36,737 nt of DNA from positions 1 to 36,737 of the forward strand of contig JBBDRM010000065.1 in NCBI GenBank assembly GCA_040905475.1, written 5' to 3'. This stretch comes from Actinomycetota bacterium. Its GTDB lineage: Bacteria > Actinomycetota > AC-67. The translations under genes were made by a program, and so were the position numbers. Below the pieces are notes generated by a model, which worked only from the letters and a program-made list of their open reading frames with translations, made no database searches and was not told where the DNA came from. This document shows, in pieces, positions 31,304 through 36,737 of this stretch (positions are counted from its first letter, which is position 1; every line of letters begins with the position of its first letter).

Positions 31304-33949
31304 TCAGCCCTCGAGGTCACGCAGCGCTTCGCGGAGCCGCTCGGCGGATCGCTCCGTCTCGGCGAGCCGCTCGCGCTGCTGCTCGACGACTTCCTCCGGA
31401 GCCTTCGAAACGAACTCTCGGTTCTCGAGCTTGCGGCGCACACCTTCGGCGTCCTTCTCGAGGGTGGCGATCTCTTTGACGAGGCGAGCACGCTCGGCGT
31501 CGAGGTCGAGCAACCCTGCGAGCGGCACGTGGATCACGGCGCCGGGCACGACCAGGCGCGCGTGGGCTCCGCCGTGTCCGTTCGTCGAACCGACGGCGAA
31601 CTCGCCCCAACCCGCAAGCGCGCGGACGCGATCGATCTCCGAATCCAGGATCGAGGCGAGCCCGGAGTCCTCGATCTCGGCGTGAGCGTCGGGTCGGGCG
31701 GAGTGCGGGATCGTGTGGTCGGCGCGGAACCGGCGAAGCGCGCTCACCACGCCCATCACGAACTCCATCTCGGTCTCGGCGTCGCGATCCTGCAGGCTCG
31801 GATCCGGCTGCGGCCAGGGCGCCGTCATGACGGTGGTCTCGCCGGTGAGCGCTCGGTACAGCTCCTCGGTGATGAACGGCATGAACGGATGCAGGAGCCT
31901 CAAGATGGTTTCGAGCACGTGCGCGAGCACGGCCCTGGTGGCGTCCTTGGCCTCCGATCCCCCGCCTTGCAGGGCTCCCTTCGACCACTCGACGTACCAG
32001 TCGGCGAACTCGCTCCAGGTGAATTGCCGGAGCAACTGCGCCGCCTTGGCGAGGTCGTACCCCTCCATCGCCTCGTCCGCGGCGGCCACGGTGGCGTCGA
32101 GCCGTGAGAGGATCCACCGGTCGGCCCGGCTCCAGTACATGTCCGTCGCGCGCAACGCTCGCGCTTCCGGCGCACCTGTGCCGGCGAGGTTCATCAGCAC
32201 GAACCGCGAGATGTTCCACAGCTTGTTCGCGAAGTTGCGGTCACCCTCGATCCATTTCTCCGCCACCGGCACGTCCGAGCCGAGCGTCGCCGAGCGCAGC
32301 AGTGTCATCCGGAGCGCGTCGGCGCCGTAGCGGTCGATCAATTCGAGGGGGTCCATGGTGTTGCCCGACGACTTCGACATCTTCTTGCCGCGGAAGTCCC
32401 GCACCATCCCGTGGATGTGGACGTCGCGGAACGGAACCTCGCCCATGAACCGGATGCCCATCATCATCATGCGGGAAACCCAGAACGTGATGATGTCGTA
32501 GCCGGTCACGAGCACCGAGGTTGGATAGTACGTCTTGAGATCCTCGGTCTCGTCGGGCCAGCCGAGCGTGGAGAACGGCCACAGCGCGCTCGAGAACCAC
32601 GTGTCGAGAACGTCGGGATCCTGCGTGAGCTCCGCCGAGTCGCATCGCCTGCAGACGTTCGGGTCGTCGAGCGCCGCGAACTCATGGCCGTTCGCACACG
32701 TGTACACGGGGATGCGGTGTCCCCACCACAGCTGGCGCGAGATGCACCAGTCCCTGAGATTCTCCATCCACACGAGGTAGTTCCGTTCGTAGCGCTTGGG
32801 CACGAATCGCGTGCGGCCGTCACGCACGGCTTCGATCGCCGGCGTCGCCAGTGGCTCCACGCGCACGAACCATTGCTCCGAAAGCCACGGCTCGACCTCG
32901 GTCTTGCAACGCTGGCAGTGCCCCACGGCATGCACGTACGGACGCTCTTCCTTCTCGATCGCGCCGAGCGCGCGGAGCTCCTCGAGGACGGCCCGTCGCG
33001 CTGCGTAACGATCCATCCCCTCGAATCTCCCGCCGTTCGCGTTGATCGTCACGTCGGAGTTGAGGATGTTGATCGGTGGGAGACCGGTGCGCTGAGCGAT
33101 CTCGAAGTCGGTCGCATCGTGTGCGGGCGTGACCTTCACCGCGCCCGAGCCGAACGCCGGGTCGACCGCCGCATCCGCGACGATCGGAAGCTCACGATCG
33201 AGGATCGGAAGGACGGCGGTCTTCCCGACCAGGTGCTTGTACCGGCCGTCGGCCGGACTCACCGCTACTCCGGTGTCCCCCAGCATCGTCTCGACCCGGG
33301 TCGTCGCCACCGTGATGTGCCCGCTGCGGTCCGAGAGCGGATAGTTGATGTGGATGAGTTCGCCTTCGACGTCCTCGTGCTCGACCTCGATGTCGGAGAG
33401 AGCGGTCTGGCAACGCGGGCACCAATTGATGATCCTGTTCCCTCGATAGATCAGGCCCTCGTCGTAGAGGTCGACGAACACTTTCCGGACCGCTCGCGAG
33501 AGGTTGGGGTCCATCGTGAAACGCTCGCACGACCAGTCCACCGACTCACCGAGCCGGCGCATCTGCTTGGTGATCGTGCCGCCGGACTCTTCCCGCCAGC
33601 ACCACACCCGCCGGACGAACTCCTCACGGCCGAGGTCGTGCCGCGTCTTCCCCTCCTTGGCGAGCTCGCGTTCGACCACGTTCTGGGTCGCGATCCCGGC
33701 GTGGTCGGTGCCGGGAAGCCACAGGACGCGGTAGCCCTGCATCCGTTTGCGGCGCACGATGGCGTCCTGGATCGAGTGGTCGAGCGCGTGACCCATGTGG
33801 AGGATCCCGGTGACGTTCGGCGGCGGCAGCACGATCGAGAACGGCTCGCCGTCGCCGGCCGGCGCGAACAGCCCCGAGCGCTCCCACTCGTCGTAGATGC
33901 GCTCTTCGACGCTGTGCGGGTCGTACGCCTTCGGTAGCTCTTGGCTCAC
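31304..33949 (-). CDS. valS: Valyl-tRNA synthetase
   Basis: A class I synthetase that charges tRNA-Val and edits threonine. About 881 residues from GTG 33949 (AGGGGGC site, 5 nt); an adjacent TTG at 33952 is less likely. The HIGH motif is HMGH (about 51-54, PPPNVTGILHMGHAL), the KMSKS motif is GKKMSKSSGNT (about 525), and the editing domain lies between (TTRVETMLGDTGVAVSPAD). A second zinc-like cluster NWCPRCQTALSD and C-x2-C in CRRCDSAE are seen. The C-terminal coiled coil that contacts tRNA is present (LLDLDAERARLVKEIATLEK). The 5' leader contains a valine-rich ORF and a terminator. Confidence 0.97.
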   Translation of the reverse strand: MSQELPKAYDPHSVEERIYDEWERSGLFAPAGDGEPFSIVLPPPNVTGILHMGHALDHSIQDAIVRRKRMQGYRVLWLPGTDHAGIATQNVVERELAKEGKTRHDLGREEFVRRVWCWREESGGTITKQMRRLGESVDWSCERFTMDPNLSRAVRKVFVDLYDEGLIYRGNRIINWCPRCQTALSDIEVEHEDVEGELIHINYPLSDRSGHITVATTRVETMLGDTGVAVSPADGRYKHLVGKTAVLPILDRELPIVADAAVDPAFGSGAVKVTPAHDATDFEIAQRTGLPPINILNSDVTINANGGRFEGMDRYAARRAVLEELRALGAIEKEERPYVHAVGHCQRCKTEVEPWLSEQWFVRVEPLATPAIEAVRDGRTRFVPKRYERNYLVWMENLRDWCISRQLWWGHRIPVYTCANGHEFAALDDPNVCRRCDSAELTQDPDVLDTWFSSALWPFSTLGWPDETEDLKTYYPTSVLVTGYDIITFWVSRMMMMGIRFMGEVPFRDVHIHGMVRDFRGKKMSKSSGNTMDPLELIDRYGADALRMTLLRSATLGSDVPVAEKWIEGDRNFANKLWNISRFVLMNLAGTGAPEARALRATDMYWSRADRWILSRLDATVAAADEAMEGYDLAKAAQLLRQFTWSEFADWYVEWSKGALQGGGSEAKDATRAVLAHVLETILRLLHPFMPFITEELYRALTGETTVMTAPWPQPDPSLQDRDAETEMEFVMGVVSALRRFRADHTIPHSARPDAHAEIEDSGLASILDSEIDRVRALAGWGEFAVGSTNGHGGAHARLVVPGAVIHVPLAGLLDLDAERARLVKEIATLEKDAEGVRRKLENREFVSKAPEEVVEQQRERLAETERSAERLREALRDLEG

Positions 33950-33960
33950 CAATGCCCCCT

Positions 33961-33992
33961 GGAAACGGAAACGGGACCCTCGTAGGGTCCCG
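33961..33992 (-). terminator. Attenuator terminator in the valS leader
   Basis: In the minus-strand RNA CGGGACCCU (33992-33984) and AGGGUCCCG (33980-33972) form a perfect 9-bp stem with a 3-nt loop, followed by UUUCCGUUU. It lies 12 nt upstream of the valS start and 23 nt after the leader ORF stop. As it sits between promoter and gene it can only be regulatory. Confidence 0.75.
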
Positions 33993-34028
33993 GAAGGCTA
34001 ACAGGCGCGGTCGCCTACGCCCTCCGGG
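33989..34028 (-). promoter_or_regulatory. Antiterminator pairing in the valS leader
   Basis: CCCGGAGGGC (minus strand, 34028-34019, inside the leader ORF just after the Val codons) can pair over 10 bp with GCCUUCCGGG (33998-33989) with a single G-U. The second segment includes the first four bases of the terminator 5' arm, so the two structures exclude each other. A ribosome paused on the early Val codons would leave the first segment free; one that reaches the stop codon would cover it. A small GGCG-ACCG-CGCC hairpin (34015-34004) sits inside the loop. Confidence 0.6.
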
Positions 34029-34056
34029 GCGGGACGACTACTACTACGAGCGCCAT
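34015..34056 (-). CDS. Valine-rich leader peptide upstream of valS
   Basis: A 13-codon ORF, M-A-L-V-V-V-V-V-P-P-R-R-A, from ATG 34056 to TAG 34015. Codons 4-8 are five consecutive valines (GTA, GTA, GTA, GTC, GTC), three of them the GTA codon that is rare in this high-GC genome. It precedes valyl-tRNA synthetase and an intrinsic terminator, the classic arrangement of a leader peptide whose translation senses charged tRNA-Val. There is no ribosome binding site, but a TAGACT -10 ends 9 nt upstream, so it is probably translated from the 5' end of a leaderless message. It is too short for normal gene callers. Confidence 0.8.
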   Translation of the reverse strand: MALVVVVVPPRRA

Positions 34057-34065
34057 AGCGAACCG

Positions 34066-34075
34066 AGTCTAGCAT
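34066..34075. promoter_or_regulatory. Overlapping bidirectional -10 elements (valS leader / cyclase)
   Basis: AGTCTAGCAT contains TAGACT on the minus strand (34071-34066, 9 nt before the leader peptide ATG) and TAGCAT on the plus strand (34070-34075, 11 nt before ATG 34087). The two hexamers share their TA bases, so one melted region could start transcription both ways. -35 boxes are not clear in either direction. Confidence 0.4.
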
Positions 34076-34086
34076 CGAGGAGAACC

Positions 34087-35535
34087 ATGCGGGGGCCGGT
34101 TGAGGAGCAGCGTGCGAAGCATGAGCGATCCCCCATACCTTCTCGATGCGAGCGCGCCAGCCTCGCGTTTGACGCTCGGTCCGCCGTCGGCGACATTTCG
34201 GGCATGGATGTTCCCCGGACGAGGTTCGCGAGGAGCGGCGATTACCACATCGCCTACCAAGTCTTCGGCGACGGTCCGATGGACCTCCTCGTGTGCGGCT
34301 CATGGCAGTCGAACGTCGAGGGCCGGTGGGAGGTCCCCCGGATGGCGAAATTCCTCCGCCGGCTGGGGTCCTTCGCGCGGGTCATAACCTTCGATAAGCG
34401 CGGTGTCGGTCTCTCCGACCCGGTTCCCCTGCACAACCTCCCGTCGCTCGAGGATTGGATGGACGACGTTCGAGCGGTCCTGGACGACCTCGGATCGAAA
34501 CGAACGGCCATCTACGGGGTAGCCGACGGCGGCGTGATGGCGATGCTGTTCGCCGCGACGTACCCGGAGCGAACCGCGGCGCTCTTGTTGGAGCATTGCT
34601 ACGCCAAGGTTCAGCAGGCGCCGGACTACCCGTGGGGCGTGCCGGCATCCCTGCTCGAACAGACCCCCGAGCTGATCCGCCGCTTGTGGATCAACGGCCA
34701 GATGTTGAGCCTCGTCGCTCCGGGCCTTGCGCAAGACGAGGTTTTGCGCGAGGAATTCGCGCGCTATTGCCGCTCGAGCGCCAGTCCGGGCGCGGCGGCG
34801 GCGATGGTCGACATGCTCCGCCACGTCGACATCCGATATGTGCTCCCGTCGATCAGCGTGCCGACGCTCGTCATGCACGAGCGCGATGCGCACTTCTACA
34901 AGGTCGAGTTCGGTCGCTACCTCGCGGAGAACATCCCCCGCGCTCGGTACGTCGAGCTGCCCGGCGCCGACGTTTCCTGGTTCGGCGACCAGGAGGCGAT
35001 CCTCGCCGAGATGGAGGAATTCATGACCGGCGTCCGCCCTGCCCCCAGCCACGACCGGGTGCTCGCCACCGTGATGTTCACCGACATCGTCGAATCCACG
35101 CGGCTCGCGGCCGAATGGGGCGACGCCAGGTGGCGGAACTTCCTCGAGCGGCATCGCGACCTATCCCGGCGCCAGCTCGGCATCCACCGCGGACGCGAGG
35201 TGCAGATGCTCGGCGACGGCCTCTTCGCCACGTTCGACGGGCCTGCACGCGCGATCCGGTGCGCGTCGGCGATCCAAGAGGGCTCCCGTTCGCTGGGGAT
35301 CGACGTGCGCTCGGGACTGCACACCGGAGAGTGCGAGCTGATGGGGGAAGACGTCGGCGGGATCGCGGTGCACATCGGCGCGCGGGTGGTCTCACTGGCC
35401 GAGCCCGGCGAGGTGCTCGTGTCGAGCACGGTGAAGGATCTGGTCGTGGGGTCGGGGCTCAACTTCGACGACCGCGGTGAACACTCGCTGAAGGGCGTGC
35501 CCGGCGAGTGGCGATTGTTCGCGGTTCGGAACTGA
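34087..35535 (+). CDS. Adenylate/guanylate cyclase with N-terminal degenerate alpha/beta-hydrolase domain
   Basis: A cytoplasmic two-domain protein. The start ATG 34087 has a strong GAGGAG site 4 nt upstream; family members usually begin at the equivalent of ATG 34204 (MDVPRTRFARSGDYHIAYQ), so the first 39 residues are doubtful. The N-terminal domain is an alpha/beta-hydrolase fold (VITFDKRGVGLSDPV, MLFAATYPERTAALLLEH), but the nucleophile elbow reads YGVADGG, with Ala in place of Ser, and the expected His position near the end reads PGADVSWFGD. The C-terminal class III cyclase domain has ATVMFTDIVESTRLAAEWGD and QMLGDGLFATFDGP (metal Asp residues) and GLHTGECE. I infer that the hydrolase domain senses a ligand and controls cyclic nucleotide synthesis. 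It faces clpX convergently, 7 nt apart. Confidence 0.88.
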   Translation: MRGPVEEQRAKHERSPIPSRCERASLAFDARSAVGDISGMDVPRTRFARSGDYHIAYQVFGDGPMDLLVCGSWQSNVEGRWEVPRMAKFLRRLGSFARVITFDKRGVGLSDPVPLHNLPSLEDWMDDVRAVLDDLGSKRTAIYGVADGGVMAMLFAATYPERTAALLLEHCYAKVQQAPDYPWGVPASLLEQTPELIRRLWINGQMLSLVAPGLAQDEVLREEFARYCRSSASPGAAAAMVDMLRHVDIRYVLPSISVPTLVMHERDAHFYKVEFGRYLAENIPRARYVELPGADVSWFGDQEAILAEMEEFMTGVRPAPSHDRVLATVMFTDIVESTRLAAEWGDARWRNFLERHRDLSRRQLGIHRGREVQMLGDGLFATFDGPARAIRCASAIQEGSRSLGIDVRSGLHTGECELMGEDVGGIAVHIGARVVSLAEPGEVLVSSTVKDLVVGSGLNFDDRGEHSLKGVPGEWRLFAVRN

Positions 35536-35542
35536 GGGCCGT

Positions 35543-36737
35543 CTAGGCCGAGCGTTCGCGGCGGACCTTCGTCGGCGCCGGGGCATCCTCGCCGGCCTTG
35601 AGAACCAGCGTCGGCACCGTCCGCGACAGGACCGTCTCGCGCGTGATCATGCACTTCGAGACGTCCTTGCGCGACGGAAGCTCATACATCACGCCGAGGA
35701 GCACCTCTTCCATGATCGCCCGAAGCCCGCGCGCGCCGGTCCCCCGCTTCATCGCTTCGTCCGAGATCGCCATGAGCGCTTCCTCTTCGAACTCGAGCGC
35801 CACGCCGTCGAACTCGAAGAACTTGCGGTACTGCTTGGACAGCGCGTTCTTCGGCTCGGTCAGGATGCGCACGAGCGCATCGGTGTCGAGGTTATGCACG
35901 AACGACACGACCGGGAGCCGTCCGACGAACTCGGGGATCAGCCCGAACTTCAGCAGATCCTCGGGCATCACGTGCGAGAGGATCTCGCCGAGGGCCTTCT
36001 CGTCGGCGCGGCGGATATCGGCGCCGAACCCGACGCCCTTGCGGCCGATCCGGTCCTCGATCAGCTTCTCGAGCCCCGCGAACGCTCCGCCGCAGATGAA
36101 CAGGATGTTGGTCGTGTCGATCTGGATGAACTCCTGGTGCGGGTGCTTGCGGCCGCCCTGCGGGGGCACGCTCGCGGTCGTGCCCTCGAGGATCTTGAGC
36201 AATGCCTGCTGCACGCCCTCGCCCGAAACGTCGCGGGTTATCGACGGGTTCTCGGACTTGCGCGCGATCTTGTCGACCTCGTCGATGTAGATGATGCCGG
36301 TCTCGGCCTTCTTGACGTCGTAGTCGGCCGCCTGGATCAGCTTCAGGAGGATGTTCTCGACGTCTTCACCGACGTAGCCGGCCTCGGTCAGCGCCGTGGC
36401 ATCGGCGATCGCGAACGGAACGTTGAGCATGCGCGCCAACGTCTGCGCGAGCAGGGTCTTGCCGCAGCCGGTCGGGCCGAGCAGCAGGATGTTGGACTTC
36501 TGCAGCTCGACCTCGGACTCGTGGTACGCCCCGACCTGGATCCGCTTGTAGTGGTTGTAGACGGCGACCGAGAGGATCTTCTTCGCCATCTCCTGACCGA
36601 TCACGTAGTCGTTCAGGAAGTCGTAGATGTCCTTGGGCTTCGGAAGCTCTTCGAGCTTGAGCTCGGTCGTTTCCGAAAGCTCTTCTTCGATGATCTCGTT
36701 GCAGAGGTCGATGCACTCGTCGCAGATGTAGACGCCG
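35543..36737 (-). CDS. clpX: ATP-dependent Clp protease ATP-binding subunit ClpX (5' end outside window)
   Basis: ClpX unfolds tagged proteins and feeds them to ClpP. The visible 397 residues start inside the N-terminal zinc-binding domain ([20 protein letters not shown], second Cys pair) at the window edge and run to TAG 35543. Walker A is [12 protein letters not shown], Walker [14 protein letters not shown], sensor and pore-loop regions include [25 protein letters not shown] and RKGVGFGAD, and sensor 2 is [15 protein letters not shown]. The C-terminal tail ([18 protein letters not shown]) is short and basic. The first Cys pair and start lie beyond 36737. clpX next to valS-folC is common in bacteria; here a cyclase gene lies between them on the other strand. 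Confidence 0.97.
   Translation of the reverse strand, partial: GVYICDECIDLCNEIIEEELSETTELKLEELPKPKDIYDFLNDYVIGQEMAKKILSVAVYNHYKRIQVGAYHESEVELQKSNILLLGPTGCGKTLLAQTLARMLNVPFAIADATALTEAGYVGEDVENILLKLIQAADYDVKKAETGIIYIDEVDKIARKSENPSITRDVSGEGVQQALLKILEGTTASVPPQGGRKHPHQEFIQIDTTNILFICGGAFAGLEKLIEDRIGRKGVGFGADIRRADEKALGEILSHVMPEDLLKFGLIPEFVGRLPVVSFVHNLDTDALVRILTEPKNALSKQYRKFFEFDGVALEFEEEALMAISDEAMKRGTGARGLRAIMEEVLLGVMYELPSRKDVSKCMITRETVLSRTVPTLVLKAGEDAPAPTKVRRERSA

Noticed and set aside
33950-34060. T-box riboswitch upstream of valS
   Set aside because: No T-box bulge sequence (AGGGTGGNACCGCG) or specifier stem was found, and the leader is too short; the Val-codon ORF explains the terminator better.
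35531-35550. Terminator between the convergent cyclase and clpX genes
   Set aside because: Only a 4-bp GGCC/GGCC dyad lies in the 7-nt gap region; too weak to call.

Overview
High-GC bacterial chromosomal segment, almost fully coding, most likely from an actinomycete (Actinomycetota), probably an uncultured lineage. The evidence is the gene order valS-folC-ndk-radC / mreBCD-mrdA-rodA-rng-rplU-rpmA-obgE-proB-proA and nadD-lytR-rsfS, a biotin synthase followed by a small protein resembling the actinobacterial auxiliary protein BsaP, frequent GTG/TTG starts, ATGA/GTGA gene overlaps, and several TANNNT -10 elements placed so close to start codons that leaderless transcription is likely. No tRNA, rRNA, CRISPR array, insertion sequence or prophage was seen. 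No gene-free stretch exceeds 300 bases.

Layout. 1-221: 3' end of a secreted subtilisin-like protease, with a hairpin terminator. 261-3859 (minus): nadD, lytR/LCP, rsfS and a membrane HD-GYP gene. 3946-4140: a small zinc-ribbon protein. 4263-7128 (minus): a tightly overlapped operon of four tandem cupredoxin lipoproteins, then bioB and a bsaP-like gene. 7275-9695 (plus): putrescine-type aminotransferase and a secreted M43-like metalloprotease with a good promoter and terminator. 9754-13733 (minus): plsC behind a promoter carrying an operator-like dyad, then a VWA/CoxE protein, a DUF559 nuclease-like protein and a MoxR ATPase. 13730-17804 (minus): DinB-like protein, proA, proB and obgE. A DUF2652/SRPBCC gene on the plus strand is wedged between obgE and rpmA. 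18946-27709 (minus): rpmA, rplU, an RNase E/G with a long disordered N-terminus, rodA, mrdA, mreD, mreC and mreB, linking rod-shape wall growth to ribosome and RNA maturation. 27850-28842 (plus): a cell-wall amidase. 28850-33949 (minus): radC, ndk, folC and valS. 34087-35535 (plus): a cyclase fused to a hydrolase-like domain. 35543-36737 (minus): clpX, cut by the window edge.

Main points of interest. (1) Upstream of valS is a 13-codon ORF with five consecutive Val codons, followed by a 9-bp terminator hairpin and a competing 10-bp antiterminator: a textbook layout for ribosome-mediated attenuation of valyl-tRNA synthetase. (2) The amidase beside mreB looks circularly permuted: the first strand and Zn-ligand His of Amidase_3 sit at the extreme C-terminus after an FN3-like domain, and the N-terminus begins exactly where that segment would normally continue. 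(3) Four tandem cupredoxin lipoproteins are translationally chained to bioB-bsaP. (4) The terminal cyclase carries an alpha/beta-hydrolase domain that has lost the nucleophile Ser and catalytic His, suggesting a sensor domain.
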